Assembly (NCBI GenBank): GCA_905182305.1
Contig: CAJJBB010000006.1
Location: 62,001 to 126,000 of the forward strand
Origin: Flavobacteria bacterium MS024-2A
GTDB lineage: Bacteria > Bacteroidota > Bacteroidia > Flavobacteriales > Flavobacteriaceae
Direction of reading: 5' to 3'
DNA length: 64,000 bases
Part shown: one piece after another, positions 55,716 through 64,000 of the stretch
Layout: every line of letters starts with the position of its first letter
Position numbering within the stretch: the stretch's first letter is position 1
Made by a program: the position numbers and the translations under genes
Notes under the pieces: model-generated
Told to the model about the DNA's origin: nothing
The model's input: the letters and a program-made list of their open reading frames with translations, nothing else
The model's database searches: none

Positions 55716-57095
55716 ATGACGTTAATAAAATCTATTTCTGGAATTCGAGGTACCATAGGAGGTAAGCCTTCAATAAATTTAACACCACTTGACATTGTAC
55801 GTTTTACAACTGCTTATGGACAATGGCTTTCTTTAAATTCTGAGGGTACTTTAACAGTGGTCACAGGCAGGGATGCACGTATCTCAGGACCAATGGTTCA
55901 CTCCCTGGTCAACCAAACGCTTATTGGAATGGGAATAAATGTAATTGATTTAGGACTTTCAACTACACCTACTGTTGCTGTTGCAGTTCCCTGGGAAAAA
56001 GCAAATGGAGGGATTGTATTAACTGCAAGTCACAATCCTAAGGAATGGAATGCTCTAAAACTTTTAAATCATAAAGGAGAATTTATTGATGCAGAATCAG
56101 GTGAGATAGTATTAGCATTTGCAGAAAAACAAACTTTTAATTATGCAGATGTTGACCATTTAGGAGTATTAAAAACCAATGATACTTATATTAAAAAACA
56201 TATTGATGCTACGATTGCAATGAATACGGTTAACGTTTTTGGAATAAAAAAGGGTTTATTTAAAGTTGTTGTTGATGGAGTTAATTCATCAGGAGGGATA
56301 ATCATACCTCAGCTTTTACAGGCTTTAGGGGTTGAAGTTGTTAAAATTCACTGTGTTCCCAATGGAGATTTTCCTCATAATCCAGAACCATTAAAAGAAC
56401 ATTTAGGAGATCTTTGCGAGGCTGTTGTTTCGCAAAATGCCCATTTTGGTATTGCTGTAGACCCCGATGTAGATCGTTTAGTTTTTGTAGATGAAAAAGG
56501 TCATTTTTTTGGAGAAGAATACACCTTAGTAGCATGTGCCGATTATATTTTAAGTAAAACATCTGGAGCTACTGTTTCTAATATGTCATCTACTCGAGCA
56601 TTATTAGATGTTACTCTTGCCCATGGGGGTCATTATTCTGCAAGTGCTGTTGGAGAGGTTAATGTTGTGACAGAAATGAAAGCTGTTAATGCAGTTATAG
56701 GTGGCGAAGGAAATGGTGGAGTTATTTATCCTCCCTTGCATTATGGAAGAGACGCATTAGTGGGTGTAGTTTTTTTCTTATCCTTACTTGTGGAAAGAAA
56801 AGTTTCTGTTTCCAAACTTCGCGCTAGTTATCCAAATTATTTTATGAGTAAAAACAAAATTATTTTAAATGAAGGAATAGATGTCGATGGTGTTTTGAAT
56901 ACAATGGCGAAACGTTATGTTTCTGAAAAAATATCAATCATTGATGGTGTTAAAATTGATTTTGAAAAAGAATGGGTACATCTTCGAAAATCAAATACAG
57001 AGCCTATCATAAGAGTATATACTGAAGCTATGTCAAAAGAAAAAGCTGCTGTATTAGCGCAACGTTTTGTTTCGGAAATAAATTCATTGCTTTAA
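55716..57095 (+). CDS. glmM: Phosphoglucosamine mutase / phosphomannomutase family
   Basis: 459-residue alpha-D-phosphohexomutase. The phosphoserine loop is TASHNP (Ser105), the Mg site is VDPDVDRLVF, the sugar loop is GGEGNGGVIYP, and the phosphate-binding loop is RKSNTEPIIRVY. GlmM makes glucosamine-1-phosphate for cell-wall precursors. Flavobacterial members of this type serve as the only obvious GlmM candidate, but phosphomannomutase activity cannot be excluded. The stop overlaps the convergent acyltransferase stop. Confidence 0.93.
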   Translation: MTLIKSISGIRGTIGGKPSINLTPLDIVRFTTAYGQWLSLNSEGTLTVVTGRDARISGPMVHSLVNQTLIGMGINVIDLGLSTTPTVAVAVPWEKANGGIVLTASHNPKEWNALKLLNHKGEFIDAESGEIVLAFAEKQTFNYADVDHLGVLKTNDTYIKKHIDATIAMNTVNVFGIKKGLFKVVVDGVNSSGGIIIPQLLQALGVEVVKIHCVPNGDFPHNPEPLKEHLGDLCEAVVSQNAHFGIAVDPDVDRLVFVDEKGHFFGEEYTLVACADYILSKTSGATVSNMSSTRALLDVTLAHGGHYSASAVGEVNVVTEMKAVNAVIGGEGNGGVIYPPLHYGRDALVGVVFFLSLLVERKVSVSKLRASYPNYFMSKNKIILNEGIDVDGVLNTMAKRYVSEKISIIDGVKIDFEKEWVHLRKSNTEPIIRVYTEAMSKEKAAVLAQRFVSEINSLL

Positions 57096-57967
57096 ACTTT
57101 TTTCGCATGTTTAAATCGTTTGTGAGTCCAAAAATATTGAGAGGGGTCATCTTTAATTTGTACCTCTAGCCATTCCGTAAACAAATCTGTGATACCGTAA
57201 TCAGAAATTTTATGAGGTGTTTCCGAAAGTACTCTGAATTCTACTTCATAATAACCTCGTTTGACTCTATTTATTTTAGCAAAAACAATTGGTATGTTGA
57301 GTTCTTTAGCTAAGCGTTCAGCACCAGTAAAAACTGGAACTTTAGTTCCAAGAAAAGAACGCCAGTATGTTAAATGCTTTGGACGAGGAGATTGATCGCT
57401 AGCAAACCCAAAAACACCACGTTCATTATTTGCTTCCATTCTTTTAATTTCTCGTGCTGCTGTACGTTGTGAGATCATGAAAGCATTATGTCGACTTCGA
57501 ATTTTCTTGATTAGATTGTCAAAGTATTGATTTCGAATAGGTTTGTATATTCCATATCCTTTATGCTTCATATAGTATCCCAGTGACATCATCCATTCCC
57601 AGCTAGCATAATGACCGCACATTAAAAAAACAGATGTATTTTTTTTTTCAAATTGGGTGAGTACTTCAATGTTTTTAACCTTAAAACGTTTAATCATTTG
57701 CTCCTTAGTCATGCCCATTGACTTTATGATTTCTAAAAATAAATCGCAAAGATGACGATAGAATTTATTTTCAATATTTATAAATTTTTTATGATCATAT
57801 TCTGGGAATGCACGTTTTAAATTTTCTCTTACTACATTTTTACGATATTGAAAAACATGTTGAACAAAAAAACAAACAATATCAGAAAATTTATAAAAAA
57901 CACTGAATGGTAGTCTGGAAATCAAAAATAATAATGGATATGTAAGATAATAAACGAGTGCTTTCAC
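57092..57967 (-). CDS. Lysophospholipid / lipid A acyltransferase (LpxL/HtrB family)
   Basis: 291 residues with an N-terminal membrane segment (YYLTYPLLFLISRLPF). Acyltransferase motifs are GHYASWEWMMS (HxxxxE/D catalytic type), FASDQSPRPKH, and FTGAERLAKELNIPIVF, as in late lipid A acyltransferases. It would add a secondary acyl chain to lipid A at the inner membrane. The start codon is GTG. It converges with the mutase gene with an overlap of 4 bp. Confidence 0.9.
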   Translation of the reverse strand: MKALVYYLTYPLLFLISRLPFSVFYKFSDIVCFFVQHVFQYRKNVVRENLKRAFPEYDHKKFINIENKFYRHLCDLFLEIIKSMGMTKEQMIKRFKVKNIEVLTQFEKKNTSVFLMCGHYASWEWMMSLGYYMKHKGYGIYKPIRNQYFDNLIKKIRSRHNAFMISQRTAAREIKRMEANNERGVFGFASDQSPRPKHLTYWRSFLGTKVPVFTGAERLAKELNIPIVFAKINRVKRGYYEVEFRVLSETPHKISDYGITDLFTEWLEVQIKDDPSQYFWTHKRFKHAKKV

Positions 57968-58055
57968 ATATAAAATTTAATGCTTTGTAAAATTACTTAT
58001 TTAATCTACATCTTTATACCTGTTGAAAACTTTACTTTAAGATCTTAATATTTTA

Positions 58056-58099
58056 GTTATATATATAACGATATACAATACTTTTGTTATATATAAAAC
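58056..58099. promoter_or_regulatory. Tandem 14-bp palindromic repeat over the lysine-catabolism-like operon promoter
   Basis: GTTATATATATAAC (58056-58069, perfect palindrome) and GTTATATATAAAAC (58086-58099, one mismatch to the first) are spaced 30 bp start to start, close to three helical turns. Between them TACTTTTG (58079-58086) fits the -7 consensus. The layout suggests cooperative regulator binding over the promoter of the gene at 58122. The AT-rich content makes chance similarity possible. Confidence 0.5.
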
Positions 58100-58121
58100 A
58101 AATTAACTTTAAGTTTTAAAA

Positions 58122-59180
58122 ATGAAAAAAATATTAGTTCTAGGAATGGGTAAGGTAGGGAGCCTTGTTGGTGTTCTGTTAAATGAGAATTTTGAAGTAA
58201 CGGCTTTAGATCAAAAGGCACCACATTATTCATATGAATTACCCTTTAAATGTTTGTTAGGTGATGTGACAGATAAAGATTTTATGTCGGAATTATTAAA
58301 AAAACATGATGCTGTAGTGTCATGTTTACCTTTTTTTTTAAATAAAGATATTGCACTTCTTGCCCATGCGTTAGAAGTACATTATTTTGATTTAACGGAA
58401 GATGTTCCTACAACACAGTTTATTCAGGAGCTAAGTAAGACAGGGAATTCAGTAATGGCTCCTCAGTGTGGATTAGCTCCAGGTATAATTGGAATTATAG
58501 GGAAAGACCTTACACTGTCATTTGATACTTTAAGGGATATTGAATTGAGAGTAGGCGCGCTACCTAGATATCCTAATGGTCAATTAGCATATTCTTTTAC
58601 ATGGTCTCCTCATGGTGTGATTAATGAATACATTAATGATGCTGAAGCTATTCATAATGGTCAAAAGAAAAATGTACCTTCTTTAGAGGGCTTTGAATAT
58701 ATAAATATTGAAGGACAGGAGTTTGAGGCTTTCACGACATCGGGAGGCTTAGGAACATTATGTGATACCTTTGAAGGAAAAGTAGACACTCTTAATTATA
58801 AAACCATTCGTTATCCTGGACATGGAAAATTAATGCGTTTTTTAATGTATGAACTTATATTAAAAAATGATAAAGATCAGTTGGAGAAAATTTTAAGTAA
58901 TGCAAAACCTCCTGTTGAGGAAGATGTTGTTTATATATATGCAGTAGTTGAGGGGTGGAATAATAAAGTTTTATCTCGTAAAGAATATTATAAAGCCTTT
59001 TACCCTATAGAAATTTCAGATAAAAAATGGCGAGCTATTTCATGGACCACTGCTGCATCATTAGTCGCTGTCATTGAAATGGTTTCTGCGGGAGCACTTC
59101 CACAGAAAGGATTTTTAAAACAAGAAGAAATTCCTTTTGATAAATTCTTAAAAACTCCCACAGGAGCTTTATTTTTATAA
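58122..59180 (+). CDS. Saccharopine dehydrogenase family protein, candidate lysine dehydrogenase
   Basis: 352 residues with an N-terminal Rossmann fold (ILVLGMGKVGSLVGVLL) and the family segments VVSCLPFFLNKDIALLA, HYFDLTEDV, APQCGLAPGIIGIIG and TTSGGLGTLCDTFEGKV. Length and motifs are nearer to bacterial lysine 6-dehydrogenase (around 380 residues) than to the larger fused LKR/SDH enzymes. Products of lysine oxidation would be handed to the ALDH7-type dehydrogenase two genes downstream. Reaction direction and substrate (lysine or saccharopine) remain unproven. The next gene begins 28 bp later. Confidence 0.82.
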   Translation: MKKILVLGMGKVGSLVGVLLNENFEVTALDQKAPHYSYELPFKCLLGDVTDKDFMSELLKKHDAVVSCLPFFLNKDIALLAHALEVHYFDLTEDVPTTQFIQELSKTGNSVMAPQCGLAPGIIGIIGKDLTLSFDTLRDIELRVGALPRYPNGQLAYSFTWSPHGVINEYINDAEAIHNGQKKNVPSLEGFEYINIEGQEFEAFTTSGGLGTLCDTFEGKVDTLNYKTIRYPGHGKLMRFLMYELILKNDKDQLEKILSNAKPPVEEDVVYIYAVVEGWNNKVLSRKEYYKAFYPIEISDKKWRAISWTTAASLVAVIEMVSAGALPQKGFLKQEEIPFDKFLKTPTGALFL

Positions 59181-59208
59181 ACTTAATTATGAACTTTATT
59201 CACTATTT

Positions 59209-60111
59209 ATGAAATTCAAGAGTAACACAATTATGACTCAGATTTTAGACGCCCTATTTTCGGTTTATGCAAAGCGGGTGCCTGATGTTAGAAAAATAAC
59301 AAAAGCAATGATTGATAAGGGCATGGTAGCAAGTCAAAGTGACATTGTTAATGACCACGTTGCCTTTAGAACACTGGGAGTTCCTTTTCTAGGAATTTCT
59401 TCTTTTGAGAAAATATTTTTAACACATGACTATCAGAAGAAAGATTTTTATCATTTTAAGGCTAAAAAATTAAATGCCTTTTGGTATGAACCTCCAACAG
59501 ATGATTTGCCACGAATATTTATTAGTGAATTAAACGTGAAAGAACTGTCAGCTCCAATACAAAAAATTATTAATAAATACACTGATTCAGTAACCTCTGA
59601 TCCTTTAGATACTATAGATCTGAATGATCCGAATGCTGTCGCTACTTATCTTCAAACTCCATTGTGGAGACTTCCTTCACTTAAAGATTATGAAGCACTT
59701 TTGACTGAAAGCGAGTATGCAGCTTGGGTGATTTATAACCGTTATTACCTTAATCACTATACTATTAGTGTCCATGATTTAATAGACAATTTCAGTACTT
59801 TAGAGCTTTTTAATGTGTTTTTAAAATCAATAGGTATTCATCTTAACTCCTCTGGAGGTGAAATAAAAACAAGTCAAGATAAGCTGTTACGACAAACAAG
59901 TTCTGTTGCCAATAAGGTTTTAGCTACTTTTTCAGATAATAATACAAAAGAAATTGCTGGAAGTTATGTTGAGTTTGCTGAACGAAGTCCTCTTCCTGAA
60001 TTCTCAAAACTTCCAAAAAATCAGTTAAAAAGAAGACATAGAAGAGAAGGTTTTGAAACGGGAAATGCAGACCGTATCTTTGAGAGCACTTTTACTTCAC
60101 AATTAAAATAA
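59209..60111 (+). CDS. DUF1338 protein, candidate 2-oxoadipate dioxygenase/decarboxylase
   Basis: 300 residues (an alternative ATG at 59233 gives 292). DUF1338 members of the HglS/YdcJ type convert 2-oxoadipate to D-2-hydroxyglutarate and CO2 with Fe(II). The metal- and substrate-binding residues described for Pseudomonas HglS appear here: DHVAFR (His50, Arg54), LNHYT (His182) and a glutamate in SYVEFAER (254-257). The protein is shorter than proteobacterial HglS (around 460 residues). Its position between a lysine-dehydrogenase-like gene and an ALDH7-type gene agrees with the role. Confidence 0.82.
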   Translation: MKFKSNTIMTQILDALFSVYAKRVPDVRKITKAMIDKGMVASQSDIVNDHVAFRTLGVPFLGISSFEKIFLTHDYQKKDFYHFKAKKLNAFWYEPPTDDLPRIFISELNVKELSAPIQKIINKYTDSVTSDPLDTIDLNDPNAVATYLQTPLWRLPSLKDYEALLTESEYAAWVIYNRYYLNHYTISVHDLIDNFSTLELFNVFLKSIGIHLNSSGGEIKTSQDKLLRQTSSVANKVLATFSDNNTKEIAGSYVEFAERSPLPEFSKLPKNQLKRRHRREGFETGNADRIFESTFTSQLK

Positions 60112-60119
60112 AAATCCTT

Positions 60120-61667
60120 ATGGAATATAAAAAGTTATTGCAGGCACTTCAAATAAACATCAATCAGAAGGGATGTCACTCAGGAGGAGAATGGCATGGT
60201 GAAGGAAAAAAAATCGCCTCATATAGTCCTGTTGATGGTTCTTTACTAGGAACTGTTCAAGGTGCGACTATTGAGGATTATGAACGCCTCTTAGATAAAG
60301 CAGAGGATGCTTTTGAAAGTTTCAGAATTATCCCTGCACCTAAACGAGGAGAATTAGTCCGACAATTAGGAAATAAACTTCGTGAAAAGAAATTTCAACT
60401 TGGACAATTGGTTTCTTTGGAAATGGGAAAATCGTTACAAGAAGGTCTAGGTGAAGTTCAGGAAATGATTGATATCTGTGATTTTGCAGTTGGTCTTTCA
60501 AGACAGTTACATGGAGTGACAATGACTTCAGAGCGACCTTCACATCGTTTATATGAGCAATACCATCCACTTGGAGTTGTAGGTGTTATTTCTGCTTTTA
60601 ATTTCCCTGTAGCCGTTTGGAGTTGGAATGTTGCTTTAGCTTGGATCTGTGGTAATGTATGTATTTGGAAGCCTAGTGAGAAAACACCTTTGTGTGGTAT
60701 TGCTTGTCAGCAAATTATTAGTGAGGTTTTAAAAGAAAATAAAATATCTGAAGGCGTTTCTTGTCTACTTAATGGTGACTCTGATGTAGGGAAGTGGCTA
60801 GCAGATGACCAACGAATAGCTTTAGTTTCAGCGACAGGATCTACCCGAATGGGTAAAGATGTCGCAAAAAGAGTAGGAGCTCGTTTAGGAAAATCCTTAT
60901 TGGAATTGGGAGGAAATAATGCAATTATCATTACACCTAATGCCGATCTTGATACTGCCCTAATGGCTGCTGTTTTTGGAGCTGTCGGTACCTGTGGACA
61001 AAGGTGTACTTCTACAAGAAGGCTAATAGTCCATAAAGATATATTTGAAACCTTTAAAGATGTTTTGAAAAAAGCATATGCTCAACTTCGTATTGGAAAT
61101 CCTTTGGATGAAAAAAATCACATGGGACCCTTAATAGACGAAGATGCAGTTACTATGTATAATAAAGCTCGTAAACAAGTTGACTCGCAAGGTGGCTCTT
61201 GGTTGGTTCCAGGAGGTGTGCTTGATAAGGGCTCATACGGAAGTAATTGTTATGTCAAACCTGCTATAGCTATTATTGACCATGATGCACCAATAGTTCA
61301 CAAAGAAACATTTGCCCCAATTCTATATTTAATTCAATATGAAGGGTCTGTAGAGGAAGCCATTGCCATTCAGAATGAAGTGAAACAAGGATTGTCTTCT
61401 TCAATCATGTCATTAAATATGCGTGAAACAGAAACTTTTTTATCACATTGGGGAAGTGATTGTGGCATTGCAAACGTTAATATTGGTACATCAGGTGCTG
61501 AAATTGGTGGTGCCTTCGGAGGAGAAAAAGAAACAGGTGGTGGACGTGAAAGTGGTTCCGATGCATGGAAAGCTTATATGCGAAGACAGACTAACACCTT
61601 AAACTTTTCTAAAGAATTACCCTTGGCGCAAGGAATTGTTTTTGACTATAAGTTTTTTAATAATTAG
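60120..61667 (+). CDS. amaB: Aldehyde dehydrogenase, ALDH7 type (alpha-aminoadipic semialdehyde dehydrogenase)
   Basis: 515-residue NAD-dependent aldehyde dehydrogenase resembling human ALDH7A1 and Pseudomonas AmaB, which oxidise alpha-aminoadipic semialdehyde to 2-aminoadipate in lysine degradation. Visible are GVVGVISAFNFPVAVWSWN, SATGSTRMGKDVA, SLLELGGNNAIII (catalytic Glu), and GTCGQRCTSTRR with nucleophile Cys296. The C-terminal NIGTSGAEIGGAFGGEKETGGGRESGSDAW (core GEKETGGGRESGSDAW) is characteristic of ALDH7. It follows the DUF1338 gene by 8 bp, so all three form one operon. Confidence 0.88.
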   Translation: MEYKKLLQALQININQKGCHSGGEWHGEGKKIASYSPVDGSLLGTVQGATIEDYERLLDKAEDAFESFRIIPAPKRGELVRQLGNKLREKKFQLGQLVSLEMGKSLQEGLGEVQEMIDICDFAVGLSRQLHGVTMTSERPSHRLYEQYHPLGVVGVISAFNFPVAVWSWNVALAWICGNVCIWKPSEKTPLCGIACQQIISEVLKENKISEGVSCLLNGDSDVGKWLADDQRIALVSATGSTRMGKDVAKRVGARLGKSLLELGGNNAIIITPNADLDTALMAAVFGAVGTCGQRCTSTRRLIVHKDIFETFKDVLKKAYAQLRIGNPLDEKNHMGPLIDEDAVTMYNKARKQVDSQGGSWLVPGGVLDKGSYGSNCYVKPAIAIIDHDAPIVHKETFAPILYLIQYEGSVEEAIAIQNEVKQGLSSSIMSLNMRETETFLSHWGSDCGIANVNIGTSGAEIGGAFGGEKETGGGRESGSDAWKAYMRRQTNTLNFSKELPLAQGIVFDYKFFNN

Positions 61668-61682
61668 ATAGCTTTATACATT

Positions 61683-62339
61683 ATGATCCAAAACTTATCA
61701 TTACTGGCATATACAATTATTGGTGCAAATATTTTAGCCTCTGTTACTGGCTTTAAAAAAGAATCATTTTTCCTCAAATATCATTTTCAAATTTCTAAAA
61801 TTAGGGATGGAGAATATATTAGATTAATCACAGCTGGTTTCCTACATGTATCAACCTCACATATTTTGTTCAATATGTTTACGTTTTATTTTTTCGTAAA
61901 TTTTGTTTTAGGCGCTCTCGGAAATTTACCATTTATTTCCCTGTACTTTGGGAGTTTATTAAGTGGAAATATTTTTGCATATTTTTTCCATTATAACGAA
62001 CCTAATTATTCTGCAGTAGGAGCAAGTGGTGCTGTAACAGGTGTTTTGTTTAGTGCCTTATTATTATATCCAAGTATTGAATTGATGTTGTTTTTTATTC
62101 CAATTCCAATTCCTGGTTATCTTTTTGGAATAGGTTATTTGATCTATACTTTATATGGAATGAAAACACAAAATGATCAAATTGGCCATACAGCTCATTT
62201 TGGTGGTGCATTGGGAGGAATAATTATTACTATTATTTTTATGCCTGAAGTAATTTACACCTCGCAATTAATGCTCGGAATATTATCTCTTACTACCCTT
62301 GCAGCAGGTGGAATACTATATAAAAAACAACGTTACTAG
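61683..62339 (+). CDS. Rhomboid-family intramembrane serine protease
   Basis: 218 residues with six membrane segments. The catalytic serine is Ser115 in AVGASGAVTG, and the catalytic histidine is probably His172 in GHTAHFGGALGG. The N-terminal loop WR-equivalent is EYIRLITAGFLHVSTSHILFNM, with the conserved HxxxN. It cleaves membrane-embedded substrates in the inner membrane; its target is unknown. It lies 15 bp after the ALDH7-type gene, probably by chance of operon layout, and converges with the TlpA-like gene (2-bp gap). Confidence 0.88.
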   Translation: MIQNLSLLAYTIIGANILASVTGFKKESFFLKYHFQISKIRDGEYIRLITAGFLHVSTSHILFNMFTFYFFVNFVLGALGNLPFISLYFGSLLSGNIFAYFFHYNEPNYSAVGASGAVTGVLFSALLLYPSIELMLFFIPIPIPGYLFGIGYLIYTLYGMKTQNDQIGHTAHFGGALGGIIITIIFMPEVIYTSQLMLGILSLTTLAAGGILYKKQRY

Positions 62340-62341
62340 GA

Positions 62342-63454
62342 CTATAAAGAGCCTAAAAGCTCTTCAATTTTTCGTTCTAATTGAATACCTCTTAAATTTT
62401 GAGCAATGATAACACCATTTTCATCCAAAACAAAGGTAGCAGGAATAGCACTTACCTGATAGAGTTTAGCAATTGGATCGTTCCAGAATTTTAAATTTGA
62501 AACATGATCCCAAATCAAACCATCATCTACTATGGCCTGTAACCATTGAGACTTTCCTTTGTCTAGGGAAACACCCACTATTGACAAACCACTATATTGA
62601 TATTTTTGATACAACTTAACTAAACTTGGATTTTCTACACGACACGGTCGACACCAGCTTGCCCAAAAATCTATAATTGTAATTTTTCCTAAACGGTCTT
62701 CAAGCGAAATGAGAACTCCTTCTGGATTTGGTCCTTCAAACATGGGAGCAGTTAAACCCACTTCTGGTTTTGACGAAGGAGCTAATAATTTAGATACTTT
62801 TTTTCCAGAAATACTATTTTTAATAACATCATTAAAATCATTAAAGATTTCAGTTGCTTCAGGAATAGTAATTCCTTTATTAGCAACAAATCGTTCTAAA
62901 ATTAAAACCGAAATAAAAGAATTGTTAGATGTTTTAATAAAATCAAGTTCATAGCTTTTGATCTGATCACCAACTTCTTGATATTGATCTCTTAAGTCTT
63001 GAATTAAGAGCGAATCTTTTAAAATCATCGCCTGTTGCAAGTCATTTCCAATAGCATTTAAAGAAGTAATATAAACCTGTGTTTCAGACTTATACCGCAT
63101 GAAATCGTCATTAGAAATGGTACCAAAAGCTTTAGAGAGTCCTAAGCTATCCTTATGTAAATCAATTATAATAGTTCCATTCTCAGCTATAAACGGAAAA
63201 CTTTCTTTACGGCCATCTATTTGAAGGAAATGAATGTCTGGAGATTCAATCTCAAGATCTAATGAAAAACTATTTTCTTTCACTAATATCGTATCTAAAA
63301 TTTTAGGCTGATTATTAAAATCCGCAACTACATGAAGTATTTTGTTTCCGTCACCAAGATCAGTAGTTCCTCTTAAGCGAACAGTATTTGAAGTGTTTTG
63401 ACAGGATAATATTAAAAGTATTAAACTAAGAACACCTATGATTTTTTTAAACAT
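62342..63454 (-). CDS. TlpA-family thioredoxin-like lipoprotein with DUF4369 domain
   Basis: 370 residues with a lipobox leader (LILLILSC, Cys18). An N-terminal DUF4369-like beta domain (about 25-115) precedes a helical linker and a C-terminal thioredoxin fold with an intact active site WASWCRPC (CxxC). It should act as a membrane-anchored periplasmic thiol reductase. In architecture it is the catalytic counterpart of the cysteine-less protein at 24970-26352. It is divergent from the YdiJ-like gene. Confidence 0.9.
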   Translation of the reverse strand: MFKKIIGVLSLILLILSCQNTSNTVRLRGTTDLGDGNKILHVVADFNNQPKILDTILVKENSFSLDLEIESPDIHFLQIDGRKESFPFIAENGTIIIDLHKDSLGLSKAFGTISNDDFMRYKSETQVYITSLNAIGNDLQQAMILKDSLLIQDLRDQYQEVGDQIKSYELDFIKTSNNSFISVLILERFVANKGITIPEATEIFNDFNDVIKNSISGKKVSKLLAPSSKPEVGLTAPMFEGPNPEGVLISLEDRLGKITIIDFWASWCRPCRVENPSLVKLYQKYQYSGLSIVGVSLDKGKSQWLQAIVDDGLIWDHVSNLKFWNDPIAKLYQVSAIPATFVLDENGVIIAQNLRGIQLERKIEELLGSL

Positions 63455-63487
63455 AATTTTTAAATAATAGCTAAATTACACAATTGG

Positions 63488-63517
63488 TTGGAATTGGAGA
63501 ACAAATCATTATTTTAG
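63488..63517 (+). promoter_or_regulatory. Candidate promoter of the YdiJ-like gene (TTG / TATTTTAG)
   Basis: TTG at 63488-63490 and TATTTTAG at 63510-63517 are separated by 19 bp; the -7 box differs from TAnnTTTG by one base. The ATG at 63537 follows 19 bp later. Confidence 0.4.
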
Positions 63518-63536
63518 CTTAAAACGATCTACCTGC

Positions 63537-64000
63537 ATGCAATCAGAACTAGAGGAGTTAAAACAAAAAATGGAAGGTACTCTGAAGTGGGACTCAGTTC
63601 ATAAAACCTTATTTGCAACAGATGCTTCTGTGTACAAAATAGATCCTTTAGCTGTTGCTTTTCCAAAAAATAAAGCAGATCTAAAAGAATTAATTGTCTT
63701 TGCCGGTAGTCATAAAATAAGTTTGATACCGCGTACTGCTGGAACTTCACTCGCAGGACAATGTGTTGGGCCTGGAATTGTCGTTGATGTTTCTAAACAT
63801 TTTACAGAAATAATAGCTTTAGACGTCGAGTCAAGAACAGTTAAGGTTCAGCCTGGAGTTAACAGAGATGCTCTTAATGAGTTTTTAGCAACGAAAGGTT
63901 TATTTTTTGGCCCAAACACCTCAACTTCTCAATATTGTCTTTTAGGTGGTATGGTAGGTAATAATTCTTCCGGAACAACTTCTATTAGGTATGGTGTAAC
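63537..64000 (+). CDS. FAD-binding oxidoreductase, YdiJ/GlcD type, N-terminal part (cut by window edge)
   Basis: The first 154 residues of a flavoprotein: MQSELEELKQKMEGTLK, then a FAD_binding_4 domain with DASVYKIDPLAVAFPKN, IPRTAGTSLAGQCVGPGIVVD (core PRTAGTSLAGQCVG), VQPGVNRDALNEFL, FFGPNTSTSQYCLLGGMVGNNSSGTTSIRYG (core GGMVGNNSSG). This best matches YdiJ-type enzymes (GlcD plus Fe-S/CCG domains of about 970-1000 residues) that oxidise D-2-hydroxyglutarate or D-lactate. The remainder lies beyond the window. It would follow the DUF1338 step if the substrate is D-2-hydroxyglutarate. Confidence 0.8.
   Translation, partial: MQSELEELKQKMEGTLKWDSVHKTLFATDASVYKIDPLAVAFPKNKADLKELIVFAGSHKISLIPRTAGTSLAGQCVGPGIVVDVSKHFTEIIALDVESRTVKVQPGVNRDALNEFLATKGLFFGPNTSTSQYCLLGGMVGNNSSGTTSIRYGV

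Overview
The window is a gene-dense, AT-rich stretch of a Bacteroidota chromosome, most likely a member of the Flavobacteriia (family Flavobacteriaceae or close). The evidence is gene content and gene order (acyl-CoA reductase/ferredoxin beside serC-serA, a fused alpha+beta 2-oxoacid dehydrogenase E1, an HsdR-N protein beside holA, many cysteine-anchored lipoproteins). Promoter -7 boxes also fit the Bacteroidota consensus TAnnTTTG, and Shine-Dalgarno sequences are nearly absent. I see no rRNA, tRNA, CRISPR array, insertion sequence, prophage or integration site. The window looks like conserved chromosomal backbone, not an island.

Layout. 1-4 kb: serine biosynthesis (serA partial, serC), a LuxC-type acyl-CoA reductase, a divergent ferredoxin and a YdjC/ChbG deacetylase. 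3.9-7.7 kb: ychF, a YhhN membrane protein, a SulP anion transporter and a Dabb protein. 7.8-12.7 kb: topoisomerase IV (parE, frameshifted; parC). 12.7-18.7 kb: TerC, a small lipoprotein, a frameshifted XRE regulator divergent from an M14 peptidase, a frameshifted Lrp/AsnC regulator and a frameshifted ppc. 18.7-25 kb: aroB, smpB, glyA, a thioesterase, a glutamine cyclotransferase, the 4.5S SRP RNA, an SDR oxidoreductase and a transaldolase-family aldolase. 25-31 kb: a cysteine-less thioredoxin-like lipoprotein, an ABC-F ATPase, DUF2141, an SSS symporter, DUF2007 and an unknown membrane protein. 31-43 kb: pheT, recG, an M20 hydrolase, a UvrD helicase, an OmpA lipoprotein, a GT2 glycosyltransferase, an HsdR-N nuclease-like protein and holA. 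43-54 kb: fused E1, an M1-like protein without HExxH, a LOG protein, uvrA, ggt and an ACP phosphodiesterase homologue. 54-64 kb: an OprB-like porin, glmM-type mutase, an LpxL-type acyltransferase, a three-gene lysine-catabolism-like operon, a rhomboid protease, a TlpA lipoprotein and the start of a YdiJ-type FAD oxidoreductase.

Points of interest. Four single-base indels break four conserved genes between 9.2 and 17.4 kb (parE, XRE regulator, Lrp regulator, ppc). Each gene becomes full length if one base is restored or removed, which suggests local sequence error or very recent decay. The intergenic region between the XRE regulator and the M14 peptidase holds five TACAwTTGTA-type motifs, four of which coincide with TAnnTTTG -7 boxes. 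The 58-64 kb genes (saccharopine/lysine dehydrogenase family, DUF1338 2-oxoadipate dioxygenase, ALDH7-type dehydrogenase, YdiJ-like oxidase) could together carry lysine to 2-oxoglutarate through 2-aminoadipate, 2-oxoadipate and D-2-hydroxyglutarate. A tandem 14-bp palindromic operator candidate lies over the promoter of that operon. I did not find anything I could defend as an entirely new system.
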